Source of the DNA: Syntrophobacter sp. SbD1
Lineage (GTDB): Bacteria > Desulfobacterota > Syntrophobacteria > Syntrophobacterales > Syntrophobacteraceae
Direction: 5' to 3'
Assembly: GCA_900290365.1 (NCBI GenBank)
Contig: OMOE01000178.1
Coordinates: 1 to 41,137 of the forward strand
Length of the DNA stretch: 41,137 bases
Shown here piece after piece: positions 7,949-16,018 of this stretch. Numbering within the stretch: the stretch's first letter is position 1; each line of letters opens with the position of its first letter. A model generated the notes under the pieces. The model did no database searches. It was not told the DNA's origin and saw only the letters and a program-made list of their open reading frames with translations. The position numbers and the translations under genes were made by a program.

Positions 7949-8902
7949 CTAATGCAAAATCTCAAAAAGAGTGCTGATAGAATCTTCGTTATGGATACTG
8001 CGGATGGCTTGGGCAAAAAGCCTTGCCGCCGAAACACAGGTGATTTTGCCGCCCACGCACAGTTCCGGCCGGACCGGCAGTGTATCGGTAACAATCAGGC
8101 TTTCCAGGAGACTATTGTTGATACGCTCAACCGCGGGTCCTGAAAGCACTGCGTGTGTCACACAGGCGAATACCGCTTTTGTGCCTCTATCAAGAAGGGT
8201 TCTTGTGGCTTCCACAAGGGTCCCGGCAGTATCGACCATATCATCGAGAATGACAGCCGTTTTGCCTTCCACCTCGCCGATGATGTTAAGGGCTTCCGCC
8301 TTGTTGGGGTCGCTGCGGCGTTTATCTATCATTGCCAGGCCCGCTTTAAGCAGCTTTGCATAAGCCCGCGCGCGGGGAACGCCGCCCGCATCGGGTGAGA
8401 CGATGACCAGATCTCTGTGAAAATGTTCCTTTATGAAAGGCAGCAGAATGGGAGATGCATACAGATTGTCTACCGGCACATCGAAAAAACCCTGAATCTG
8501 TCCCGCATGAAGGTCCATGGTTACGATCCGGTCGGCGCCAACCCGTGTGATAAGGTCCGCCACCAGACGCGCGGTAATCGGGACCCTCGGCTTATTCTTC
8601 CTGTCCTGGCGCGCATAGCCGTAATAGGGCATGACGGCGGTTATCCGGCGCGATGAGGAGCGCTTGCACGCGTCGATCATCACCAGCAGCTCCATCAAAT
8701 TGTCATTGACCGGAGATGCTCCTGTTTGGATGACAAAAACATCGGCTCCTCTAACATTTTCGCCGATTTCAACCCTGATTTCCCCGTCGCTGAACCTTCC
8801 GGCCAATGACTTGCCAAGAGGTATTTCGAGGATTTCGCATATGCTTTGAGATAGTGCCGGATTGCTGTTGCCGGCGAAAACTTTCATTCCGTAGACTGCC
8901 AT
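7949..8902 (-). CDS. prs: Ribose-phosphate pyrophosphokinase (PRPP synthetase)
   Basis: Makes PRPP from ribose 5-phosphate and ATP, feeding purine, pyrimidine, histidine and tryptophan synthesis. At 317 aa it is full length. Visible motifs are KVFAGNSNPALSQ, the flexible-loop/ATP region YYGYARQDRK, the metal and ribose-phosphate segment TMDLHAGQIQGFFD, SPDAGGVPRARAYA, and the PRPP loop VILDDMVDTAGTL. I chose ATG 8902 because AAGG lies 8 nt upstream. ATG 8887 (MKVFAGN) matches shorter homologues, and 8908 is a further option. The upstream gap is filled by a family A repeat; the usual neighbours ispE and rplY/pth are absent. Confidence 0.96.
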   Translation of the reverse strand: MAVYGMKVFAGNSNPALSQSICEILEIPLGKSLAGRFSDGEIRVEIGENVRGADVFVIQTGASPVNDNLMELLVMIDACKRSSSRRITAVMPYYGYARQDRKNKPRVPITARLVADLITRVGADRIVTMDLHAGQIQGFFDVPVDNLYASPILLPFIKEHFHRDLVIVSPDAGGVPRARAYAKLLKAGLAMIDKRRSDPNKAEALNIIGEVEGKTAVILDDMVDTAGTLVEATRTLLDRGTKAVFACVTHAVLSGPAVERINNSLLESLIVTDTLPVRPELCVGGKITCVSAARLFAQAIRSIHNEDSISTLFEILH

Positions 8903-8918
8903 GCTCATCACCTTAAAA

Positions 8919-8998
8919 GAGTTTTGAGTTTCGAGTTTTGAGTATCCAGTTTCGAGTTTTCAGTTAACTCAAAACTGAAAACTAACAACTGAAAACTA
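8919..8998. repeat. Family A word repeat with internal inverted copy
   Basis: Units of GAGTTTTGAGTTTC run rightwards, then the complementary orientation (aactcaaaactgaaaac) takes over. The perfect 9-nt arms GTTTTCAGT (8956-8964) and ACTGAAAAC (8974-8982) form a hairpin. The repeat reaches into the stop codon of the zinc-ribbon gene and fills the gap to prs. Confidence 0.75.
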
Positions 8999-9748
8999 TA
9001 TGCTATCGATGTCCGCTTCAGTGACGCAATATCCTTCATGACCCGGCCAGTAAAGAAAGCGGTGGCAGTGAGGACATTGCATAATGTCTTCATCACGCTG
9101 GAGTTCTATAAATTTCTGAGGCGGAATACTCATGTGGCAGACCCGGCAAATACCATTCTCCACCGCTGAAACCGCAATCCCGGCCTGTTTGAGGAAAAGG
9201 AATTCGGTTTTTTTCAAAAGCTCCGGGGTGACACGGTCGCGCACGAGTTGACGAATGCCTTCAAGACGGTCCAACCGGCCCTTCAACCCTTCGCCTTCCC
9301 GCCGTAGGACAGCCCTGTCAGCCTCGAGAATCTTGCGCCTTTCAGCCACATCTTTTTCCAGCTCGGCAACTTCCCCGCTCAGACGTTCGATTCTCTCCAT
9401 AAGTTCCAGGGTTGAGTCTTCATTGCCGGCAACTTCCTTTTTGGTTTCTTCCATCTCTTTGAGCATCGCCTGGTATTCCTTGTTTGTCTTCACCTCGGCA
9501 AGGCGGGTTTTCTGGCGGCTCAAACGCGATTTAAGATCCTCTGTCTGCTGTTCGGTAGCACGGTGAGCCTTCTTTGCATCATCGTACTCTTCTTTTTTCG
9601 AAAGATATTGTCCCTCAAAATATTCGAATTCTTTCTCCATCTCAGCAATGCGGCGAGGGCCTTCCTCGTAGCTTCGGATCAACTCGTTTTTCTTGTCTTC
9701 AATCTTCTGGTACTCAATCAGACATTTTAGTTGATCAAGCAATTTCAC
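8996..9748 (-). CDS. Coiled-coil protein with C-terminal C4 zinc ribbon
   Basis: A 250-aa soluble protein. Residues about 10-180 are a long, charged antiparallel coiled coil rich in E/K/R/L. The C-terminal part has two Cys pairs, CRVCHMSIPP and CPHCHRFLYW, typical of the C4-type zinc-ribbon domain family (zf-RING_7). These proteins are common in Desulfobacterota, Actinobacteria and Chlamydiae, often beside a Nif3-like gene as here. Their function is not established; nucleic-acid binding is only suggested by the fold. The start is GTG 9748 or TTG 9742. AGGAGG is only about 2 nt from the GTG but 8 nt from the TTG, so the second may be the real start. Confidence 0.85.
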   Translation of the reverse strand: MKLLDQLKCLIEYQKIEDKKNELIRSYEEGPRRIAEMEKEFEYFEGQYLSKKEEYDDAKKAHRATEQQTEDLKSRLSRQKTRLAEVKTNKEYQAMLKEMEETKKEVAGNEDSTLELMERIERLSGEVAELEKDVAERRKILEADRAVLRREGEGLKGRLDRLEGIRQLVRDRVTPELLKKTEFLFLKQAGIAVSAVENGICRVCHMSIPPQKFIELQRDEDIMQCPHCHRFLYWPGHEGYCVTEADIDSI

Positions 9749-9766
9749 TACCTCCTCTGGAAAGTT

Positions 9767-9824
9767 GTCAGCGGCCAGTGGACAGCGGTCTGAAAGAAGC
9801 CTTTCCCGACCACTGGCGACTGAC
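9767..9824. repeat. Inverted repeat of the GTCAG...CCAGTGG word (family E)
   Basis: The arms GTCAGCGGCCAGTGG (9767-9781) and CCACTGGCGACTGAC (9810-9824) pair with two mismatches in 15 positions. An extra GCGGTC/GACC pairing can extend the stem inward. The element fills the 90-bp gap between the zinc-ribbon gene and the Nif3-like gene. A related element lies upstream of selB at 19968-20016. Confidence 0.75.
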
Positions 9825-9838
9825 TATTACTATGGTTT

Positions 9839-10654
9839 TCAGACGACCAACTTGAACGGGTCTGCCTGTGATTTGGAAACGAAAACCTCCAGCTCTGCGG
9901 CTTCAGATTTCGCCTTTGAGCGCAAAAAGTCTGCAAAAGGTTCGAGGACCAGCTTTTCTGAGGCAAAATGCCCTATGTCGATTACCCCGAGCCCGTTTTC
10001 CTCGGCGAACCTTGCGTCGTGGTATTTGAAATCTCCGGTTATAAACACCTCGGCCCCCGCCGCGAGTGCTTTTTCCATCAGGCTGGCCCCGCTTCCCGTG
10101 CAAACGGCGACCCTGCTTATCTTTTTCCGCAGATCCCCGGTCACCCTGACTGCGGTCCCGCCAAGCGCCCCGCTTAATGTGGCGGCAAGCGATTCGATGC
10201 CGGTTTCGCGAGGCAGCAGGCCGACAAGTCCCATTCCCATGTATTGCTCCTGCCCGCAAAAGAGGGCACTGGCATCGAGAGGACCTGTTACACTCAGCCC
10301 CAGCAATTCCTTCAACTGGGCGTTTGTGCCCAGGCGGGCCGCATCGAGATTGGTGTGCGCAGCTATTATGCTTATCCCTGAAAGCAAGGCCCGGCCTATT
10401 ATCGAACCCGGCCATGAATCGGTCCTGACAAACTTTATCGGGCTAAGGAGTAGTGGGTGGTGTGTAACGACACATTGACACCCACACTGCTCAGCTTCCT
10501 CGATTACGCAAGAGGCCGGATCCAGTGCGACAAGCGCCCTGGTTACGGCAGATTGTGGATTTCCCACCTGGAGGCCGCAGTTGTCCCATAACTCAGCATA
10601 ACGAAAGGGAGCCCACGAATCGATCCATTGGAGAATATCCTTAATCCGGACCAT
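9839..10654 (-). CDS. Nif3-like dinuclear metal centre protein (DUF34/NIF3 family)
   Basis: A 271-aa member of the widespread NIF3 family, whose members form toroidal hexamers with two metals per subunit. Metal ligands are visible in VVTHHPLLL (HH near residue 65), AAHTNLDAA (His/Asp near 100) and the C-terminal IDIGHFASEKLVLEP. The central insertion (about 120-210) carries VRVTGDLRKKISRVAVCTGSG. Proposed roles include GTP cyclohydrolase I type 2-like activity and metal homeostasis, but none is settled. The start ATG 10654 has no clear ribosome binding site. It precedes the zinc-ribbon gene, the conserved pairing in this lineage. Confidence 0.92.
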   Translation of the reverse strand: MVRIKDILQWIDSWAPFRYAELWDNCGLQVGNPQSAVTRALVALDPASCVIEEAEQCGCQCVVTHHPLLLSPIKFVRTDSWPGSIIGRALLSGISIIAAHTNLDAARLGTNAQLKELLGLSVTGPLDASALFCGQEQYMGMGLVGLLPRETGIESLAATLSGALGGTAVRVTGDLRKKISRVAVCTGSGASLMEKALAAGAEVFITGDFKYHDARFAEENGLGVIDIGHFASEKLVLEPFADFLRSKAKSEAAELEVFVSKSQADPFKLVV

Positions 10655-10672
10655 ATTTGATAAACCAGTCCT

Positions 10673-10733
10673 CGGTCGTCAGGAAAAAAATTAGCAAAAC
10701 AATGGCCACGCGCGGCGCGTGGCGGTCGTCAGG
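10673..10733. repeat. Direct repeat CGGTCGTCAGG flanking a GC-rich palindrome
   Basis: CGGTCGTCAGG occurs at 10673-10683 and again at 10723-10733. Between them lies CCACGCGC-g-GCGCGTGG (10704-10720), a perfect 8-bp palindrome around one base. The decamer AAACCAGTCC also recurs just outside (10662-10671 and 10780-10789). Confidence 0.6.
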
Positions 10734-10738
10734 GAACT

Positions 10739-10777
10739 AAAAAGAGGGGTGTTCCTGTTGGGAACACCCCTCTTTTT
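10739..10777 (-). terminator. Rho-independent terminator after the tRNA
   Basis: A long hairpin: arms from 10739-10755 and 10761-10777 pair perfectly over 17 bp (core GAGGGGTGTTCC), with a 5-nt loop and T runs on both strands. It lies about 130 nt beyond the tRNA 3' end on the minus strand and upstream of the Nif3-like gene, so it probably ends tRNA/rpoD-side transcription; it could work in both directions. Confidence 0.85.
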
Positions 10778-10908
10778 ATCAAACCAGTCCAGCGGTTCCG
10801 GTATATTGAAGGCGCCGGGATTTTGCTATTGCTGATGAAACCTCCAAATGAAGAATACCCCATCTCCTGACTGACCCGCCTGTTACCATGTAACTATTTC
10901 GGGAAATC

Positions 10909-10985
10909 TGGTGGGCCCACCTGGCATCGAACCAGGGACCTGCCGGTTATGAGCCGGATGCTCTACCAAGCTGAGCTATGGGCCC
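10909..10985 (-). tRNA. tRNA with CAU anticodon (probably Ile2; Met possible)
   Basis: The minus strand folds as a full cloverleaf with encoded CCA (77 nt). The acceptor is GGGCCCA paired with TGGGCCC plus discriminator A. The D arm is GCTC/GAGC, the anticodon loop CTCATAA, and the T arm CCTGG-TTCGATG-CCAGG. The CAU anticodon could read AUG or, after lysidine modification by TilS, AUA. The C-rich acceptor stem (C-G pairs at positions 4-69 and 5-68) resembles tRNA-Ile2, the TilS substrate, more than elongator Met. The lowest anticodon-stem pair (T27/C43) appears mismatched. It lies between rpoD and the Nif3-like gene. Confidence 0.92.
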
Positions 10986-11075
10986 CTTCTAAAAACGAGC
11001 GAAATTTAAGTATAATTTCCATTCGCGAAAGGTGTCAAGCATAAATGGTCGGAAAGCTCCATGCTTCCTCCGAAC

Positions 11076-12872
11076 TTAAGTCTCTATAAAACTTTTCAAC
11101 TCCTTGCGCCGGCTGGGGTGACGAAGTTTACGAAGCGCCTTGGCTTCTATCTGCCTGATGCGCTCCCTGGTAACGGTAAAATCCTGGCCGACCTCTTCGA
11201 GTGTATGGTCCGCCTTTTCGCCTATACCAAAGCGCATGCGAAGGACTTTTTCTTCCCTTGGAGTAAGCGTGGCAAGGGCCTTGCGAGTCTGTTCGCTCAG
11301 GTTAAGGTTTATTACCGCATCCACCGGCGAAGCCACCCGCTTGTCCTCTATGAAATCGCCGAGATGAGAGTCTTCCTCTTCGCCTATAGGCGTTTCGAGG
11401 CTGATCGGCTCTTTGGCGATTTTGAGCACCTTGCGGACCTTGTCGACCGGAAACTCCATTTTTTCCGCAATTTCTTCAGGCACCGGTTCGCGTCCCAGTT
11501 CCTGTACCAGATAGCGCGATGTCCGGATGAGCTTATTGATGGTCTCGATCATGTGGACAGGTATTCGAATGGTTCTTGCCTGGTCGGCGATGGCCCTGGT
11601 GATTGCCTGCCGTATCCACCAGGTGGCATAAGTGCTGAATTTATATCCGCGCTGATATTCAAACTTGTCCACCGCCTTCATCAGCCCGATATTGCCTTCC
11701 TGTATAAGGTCCAGGAACTGAAGTCCCCTGTTTGTATATTTTTTAGCAATGCTCACTACGAGCCGCAGGTTGGCCTCGATCAGCTCGCTTTTGGCCAGTT
11801 TGGCGCGAAGAGCTCCATCCTTCACCTTGGTCAGCATTTGCCGCAAAGACCCGGAATCCATTTTGGCTTCCGCTTCCAGGGCCACGATGCGCTCTTTAGT
11901 TTCCGCCGCCTTGGCCAGAACCCTGTCGTATTCCGGCTTCGAGAGGCTGCACGGAGCCTCCGGGCCGGCCTTGGCATCCGCCCGGATCAGCTGTTCGAAT
12001 ACCAGCCTGGGGTCGCCATCCTTCCTGCCGATGCGGTGCATGTATCCCTTTAGAGTCTTTTCGGCATTTTCGATGGCCACAAGATGGCCATTGAGCTTAT
12101 CGATAACGTTGTCAATATGCCGGCGGCTAAGTTGGAGACCTTTAAGCAGACTTACTATCTGGTCCTTGTTCTGCTGCACCTGGCTTTTGATCTCGTTTTG
12201 CTTTTCCGGATCGACGCTTCCCTCCAAAAGAAGCGTCTGCATGGATTTATTCTCCTCATCGAGGCGCTGCACTTCGTCGAGGATGCCTATTACCCGGTTT
12301 TTATGGGCGGCTTCCTCTTCTTCGCTGATCTCCTCCTCCACTTCACGGATCACTTCATTGATGCGGTATCCCTCAGTCTGGAGCCTGTCCCTGAGGCTCA
12401 TTATCTGCTTTATGCCGATGGAAGACTCCATGATGGCGTTAAAAATCGCGCGCTCTCCGGCCTCGATTCTTTTTGCTATTTCCACCTCTCCGTCACGGGT
12501 GAGCAGAGAAACCTGCCCCATCTCCCTCAGATACATCTTTACAGGATCGGTTACCCTGGTAGCCGAATCGGCCTCAAGCTGAAGCTCGTCCTCCTCTTCC
12601 TCGGCGATAATGCCCTCCGAGTCGGCGACCGGACCTTGCACAACGCGCACCTGCCGTTCGGCATCTACGATTTCGATGTCCATTTCATCGAAAAGCATCA
12701 TCATCTCATCGAGTTTGTCGGCAGTAACGATTTCCTCAGGAAGGGCTTCGTTAACTTCATCGAGTGTGAGATAGCCCTTCTCTTTGCCCGCCGCAATCAG
12801 TCGGTTCAGATCGTCAAGTTCCAGTTTGCCCAGCGCAGGGTCGCGCCTCTGCTTGGCGTCCTTTTCGGTCAT
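11076..12872 (-). CDS. rpoD: RNA polymerase primary sigma factor RpoD (sigma-70)
   Basis: The housekeeping sigma factor. The 598-aa protein has the acidic region 1.1, region 1.2 ([19 protein letters not shown]), a large non-conserved region about 160-350, region 2 ([19 protein letters not shown], then [19 protein letters not shown], then the -10 recognition block [15 protein letters not shown]), region 3 ([13 protein letters not shown]) and region 4.2 ([20 protein letters not shown]). ATG 12872 has GGAG 8 nt upstream. It lies 10 nt after the dnaG stop, the classic macromolecular-synthesis operon coupling of primase and sigma; the rpsU gene that usually heads that operon is not here. Confidence 0.97.
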   Translation of the reverse strand: MTEKDAKQRRDPALGKLELDDLNRLIAAGKEKGYLTLDEVNEALPEEIVTADKLDEMMMLFDEMDIEIVDAERQVRVVQGPVADSEGIIAEEEEDELQLEADSATRVTDPVKMYLREMGQVSLLTRDGEVEIAKRIEAGERAIFNAIMESSIGIKQIMSLRDRLQTEGYRINEVIREVEEEISEEEEAAHKNRVIGILDEVQRLDEENKSMQTLLLEGSVDPEKQNEIKSQVQQNKDQIVSLLKGLQLSRRHIDNVIDKLNGHLVAIENAEKTLKGYMHRIGRKDGDPRLVFEQLIRADAKAGPEAPCSLSKPEYDRVLAKAAETKERIVALEAEAKMDSGSLRQMLTKVKDGALRAKLAKSELIEANLRLVVSIAKKYTNRGLQFLDLIQEGNIGLMKAVDKFEYQRGYKFSTYATWWIRQAITRAIADQARTIRIPVHMIETINKLIRTSRYLVQELGREPVPEEIAEKMEFPVDKVRKVLKIAKEPISLETPIGEEEDSHLGDFIEDKRVASPVDAVINLNLSEQTRKALATLTPREEKVLRMRFGIGEKADHTLEEVGQDFTVTRERIRQIEAKALRKLRHPSRRKELKSFIET

Positions 12873-12882
12873 TAATCAGCTC

Positions 12883-14691
12883 CTAAACGTTATCGGAAAA
12901 ATCACCAATGCGGGTTTTGACCCCAAGATTTCTAATCTCTACGAGAAGGCTCATGATTTGAGCCCGGTCACCTTTTCTTTCTGCTTCCCGAAGGGATCGT
13001 TCCAGTTCTTTCTTCTTCTTTTTCCCCGTCCTTTTGGATAAGGCATCGAGCCAATCGCGCAGTTGCATTTCCGGCTGCTCCAGTTCATAAGGCTCAGCAT
13101 TATATCGTGAATAGAGTTCGAGCAAATCAGATTCGCGGAGCAACTCATGCACAGAAGAGGGGTTGTGCTCCTCGGCGCAAAATCCCGCCCGGCAAAGCAC
13201 GCCGGCCATAACGGCCAGATCCGTTTCCTCGAAACAGCCAAGCACATCGGAGTCGCGTACGCATTCGACGAGGGCCGGGTACTTGATCATGAGCCTGAGG
13301 ACCTTTTCATCCAAAGATTCAATTTGCGGCGGCTTCGGGTAGGTTATCGACCTGAATTGCGGGGCCGATTCCGGCCGGCCGTGCTTCTGGTGGATGAGTT
13401 GGGCCGTCGCCACTTCTTCGGTAATCGAAAATCTGTCCGCGACTATGCGCAGGTACTCCGATTCGAGCAGCGGTTGCCTCACTTTCTGGAATATGGGTTG
13501 GAGTTGCTCGGAAAATATCTTCACCTTGTCAGCCGAACTCCCATCCCAGGAAGAAACGGCTTTTCGAACCGCATATGTCCCAAGCTCTTCCCTGTGCTCT
13601 ATAAGACGCTCAAGCTCCGCCAAGCCGAATTTTTTCAGGAAATCGTCCGGATCGAGTCCGTCCGGAAAGCTTATGCAACTAACCGAGAGTTCCTCCGACA
13701 AAAACAGGGGCAGGGCGAGCAGCATGGCTTTTTGCCCCGCGCTGTCTCCATCGTAGGCGAGCACCACTTCGTCGCATATCCTGGACAGAAGCCGCACCTG
13801 CTGGCTGGTTAGGGCAGTCCCCAAAGTCGCCGCTACCCGATGGAACCCCTGTGCATGGAATGCAAGAAGGTCCATGTAGCCTTCCACCAGAAGAGTCTGC
13901 CTTACCTTGCTGCAGGCCTGGCGCGCCACAGAATATTGGTAGAGCATCTTTCCCTTTTGGTACACGGGAGTTTCGGGACTGTTGAGATACTTAGGCTCAT
14001 TTTTGTCGTCCTGGGACAGGGTCCTTCCGCCAAAGGCGACAATTACGCCCCGTTCATCCCTTATGGGAAAAATCAGCCGATTTCTGAAGCGCTCAAAATA
14101 TTTCGAAGGATCATTTGTGCTCTGTCCCAGAAGTCCTGCTTTTACAGCCAGCGCAGGGTCGATTCCGTTATTCTTCAGGTGTTCGAAAAGCCGGTTGCCT
14201 CCGGCAGGGGCATACCCCAGCTTTTGTGTTTCGACAACTTCTTCAGGCAGACCGCGCCTGGCTATATACTCCCTGGCCGCCCTGCCTTCCTGCGCAAGAT
14301 GAAGCCGGCTGTAAAAGAAGTCGGCCGCGAGTTCAATCGCCGCCAGAATCCGCTTGCGCTCCTGCTGATTTGCCAGGAAAAGATCGTCCCGAACTGCATT
14401 GTCCTGTGGCAACGGGATATTGTAACGGTCGGAAAGATATTTAACGGCATCAGTGAAAGTGAGATTCTGATGCTTCATTACAAAGTTGAGGACATCGCCC
14501 CCGCATCCGCACCCGAAGCAGTGGTAGAGCTGGTTATCCGCGTCCACCTGGAAAGAAGGGGTCTTCTCCTGGTGGAAGGGGCACAGGCCAACGTGACGAT
14601 TGCCCGTCCGGCGCAGATGTACCGTCCTGCCGATTACTTCTACAATGTCGACTGCCTGCTTTACGAGAGCGGCAACTCCGGAACCAATCAC
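12883..14691 (-). CDS. dnaG: DNA primase DnaG
   Basis: Synthesises RNA primers for replication. The 602-aa protein shows the N-terminal zinc-binding domain (CPFH near residue 37, and CFGCGCGGDVLNFV near 60), the RNA polymerase core with TOPRIM motif LLVEGYMDLLA and the metal-binding DGDSAGQKA, then a C-terminal helicase-interacting region rich in charged helices (KKKKKELERSL). The family segment NSPETPVYQKGKMLY is present. The start is GTG 14691 (AGGAAAGG about 8-10 nt upstream). It sits between yqeY and rpoD; the 143-nt gap from yqeY carries a direct repeat. Confidence 0.96.
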   Translation of the reverse strand: MIGSGVAALVKQAVDIVEVIGRTVHLRRTGNRHVGLCPFHQEKTPSFQVDADNQLYHCFGCGCGGDVLNFVMKHQNLTFTDAVKYLSDRYNIPLPQDNAVRDDLFLANQQERKRILAAIELAADFFYSRLHLAQEGRAAREYIARRGLPEEVVETQKLGYAPAGGNRLFEHLKNNGIDPALAVKAGLLGQSTNDPSKYFERFRNRLIFPIRDERGVIVAFGGRTLSQDDKNEPKYLNSPETPVYQKGKMLYQYSVARQACSKVRQTLLVEGYMDLLAFHAQGFHRVAATLGTALTSQQVRLLSRICDEVVLAYDGDSAGQKAMLLALPLFLSEELSVSCISFPDGLDPDDFLKKFGLAELERLIEHREELGTYAVRKAVSSWDGSSADKVKIFSEQLQPIFQKVRQPLLESEYLRIVADRFSITEEVATAQLIHQKHGRPESAPQFRSITYPKPPQIESLDEKVLRLMIKYPALVECVRDSDVLGCFEETDLAVMAGVLCRAGFCAEEHNPSSVHELLRESDLLELYSRYNAEPYELEQPEMQLRDWLDALSKRTGKKKKKELERSLREAERKGDRAQIMSLLVEIRNLGVKTRIGDFSDNV

Positions 14692-14748
14692 TCAGCAAGC
14701 CTTTCCTGGGTAATAAAGGTACCGGCCACATAAAAACATCAAAGGGAA

Positions 14749-14795
14749 AAAACCGCGGATTTTTAGCCAGGGGCAAAAACCACGGATTTTTAGCC
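14749..14795. repeat. Direct repeat AAAACCRCGGATTTTTAGCC
   Basis: Two 20-nt copies (14749-14768 and 14776-14795) differ at one base and have a 27-nt period. They fill part of the yqeY-dnaG gap and recall the ATCCGTGG word near position 100 in reverse orientation. Confidence 0.8.
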
Positions 14796-14834
14796 TCTGA
14801 GAGCCATCAAATCAAGTGTTTTTTCTACTTGCGC

Positions 14835-15278
14835 TCATTCAAGCCTTCGGCGGACCGATTCGGTCACTATTTTGCCGTCAGCCCTGCCGGCAGTTTCAGG
14901 CATGAGGATTTTCATCACTCGCCCCATGTCTTTGATGGAGGATGCCCCTGCTTTCAAAACAGCTTCTTCGACCATTTCTTCCAGTTCTTCGGGCGAAAGC
15001 TGCGGGGGAAGAAATTCCTGAAGGATTCGAATTTCCTCTTCTTCCTTTGCGGCGAGTTCCTCCCGTCCGCCCTGTCTGAACTGTTCGATGGAGTCATGCC
15101 GCTGCCTCACAAGGCTCGAGATCGCCTGCTGGATTTCGGTGTCGTTCGGCTGCCGCTTGATCTCTTTTTCTTTGAGCTTTATCGAGGTTAGGAGCATCCG
15201 AAGCGCGTCTTTGGCGTTATCGTCTTTTGCCCGGATCGCATTTTTCAGCGCCTCTTCGATTCTCGGATACAGTTCCAT
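14835..15278 (-). CDS. GatB/YqeY domain protein
   Basis: A 147-aa YqeY protein: an all-helical domain shared with the tail of GatB/GatE amidotransferase subunits that bind tRNA. Landmarks are RAKDDNAKDALRMLLTSIKLKEKE, QQAISSLVRQRHDSIEQF, EEEIRILQEFLPPQLS and the terminal GRVMKILMPETAGRADGKIV. Free YqeY may bind tRNA, but its cell role is unknown. It precedes dnaG and rpoD here, a conserved arrangement in many bacteria. ATG 15278 has AAGGA 5-6 nt upstream, and the gene follows hisA by 11 nt, so it is translated from the same message. Confidence 0.92.
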   Translation of the reverse strand: MELYPRIEEALKNAIRAKDDNAKDALRMLLTSIKLKEKEIKRQPNDTEIQQAISSLVRQRHDSIEQFRQGGREELAAKEEEEIRILQEFLPPQLSPEELEEMVEEAVLKAGASSIKDMGRVMKILMPETAGRADGKIVTESVRRRLE

Positions 15279-15289
15279 ACGGTTTCCTT

Positions 15290-16018
15290 CTATGGCCGCC
15301 GGGCCAGCGAGATCGCTTCTCTTAGATCGAGGGTCCCTTCGTATATTGCCCTGCCGGTTATTACGCCCAGCAATCCGATTGATGCGAGTGGAAGCAGCCT
15401 TTCGATATCTTCAATGGTGGAAACCCCGCCGGAAGCTATAACCGGTGCACCGGTCTGTTCGATCAAACGGCGAGTGGCTTCGATGTTCACCCCCGTCTGC
15501 ATGCCGTCTCTTTGGATATCGGTATAAATGACAGCAGCGAGTTCGAGATTTTTAAACCGCAGCACGAGAGTCACGGCGTCTGTTTGAGTCGATTCCTTCC
15601 AGCCCTCGACCGCGACATTGCCGTCCCTGGCGTCCAGTCCCAGGGCTATTCTGCCCGGATACCTCACGCAAGCCTCTTCGATCATTTCAGGCTGCCTGAG
15701 TGCGGCCGTACCGATGATCACCCGGGCCACGCCCGAGGTAAGGTACCTTTCCACGTTTTCAAGGGTCCGGATACCGCCGCCCACCTGGACGGGAATAGAC
15801 AAGGATCGGGCTATCTCCAGAATAATCGGTTCGTTTACGGGTCTTTTCGTGAATGCCCCGTCAAGATCGACCAGGTGAAGCCACTCGGCGCCCTCGGCCT
15901 CCCAGTGCCTTGCAACCGCAACAGGGTCCTTACCGTAAATCGTAGCGCGGTCCGGATCCCCCTGCATCAGCCGGACACAGACTCCATCTTTGAGATCAAT
16001 CGCTGGGAAAATAACCAT
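15290..16018 (-). CDS. hisA: Phosphoribosylformimino-AICAR isomerase HisA
   Basis: Catalyses the fourth step of histidine synthesis, an Amadori rearrangement of ProFAR to PRFAR. The 242-aa (beta/alpha)8 barrel is complete. The catalytic Asp is in FPAIDLKDGVCVRL (D8) and the second in YTDIQRDGMQTG; phosphate loops VQVGGGIRT and IASGGVST are visible. The ATG at 16018 directly abuts the stop codon of the preceding ApgM-like gene (TAG ATG), a zero-spacing junction that implies translational coupling. No other his genes are in the window. HisA rather than PriA (dual HisA/TrpF) is inferred from lineage. Confidence 0.95.
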   Translation of the reverse strand: MVIFPAIDLKDGVCVRLMQGDPDRATIYGKDPVAVARHWEAEGAEWLHLVDLDGAFTKRPVNEPIILEIARSLSIPVQVGGGIRTLENVERYLTSGVARVIIGTAALRQPEMIEEACVRYPGRIALGLDARDGNVAVEGWKESTQTDAVTLVLRFKNLELAAVIYTDIQRDGMQTGVNIEATRRLIEQTGAPVIASGGVSTIEDIERLLPLASIGLLGVITGRAIYEGTLDLREAISLARRP

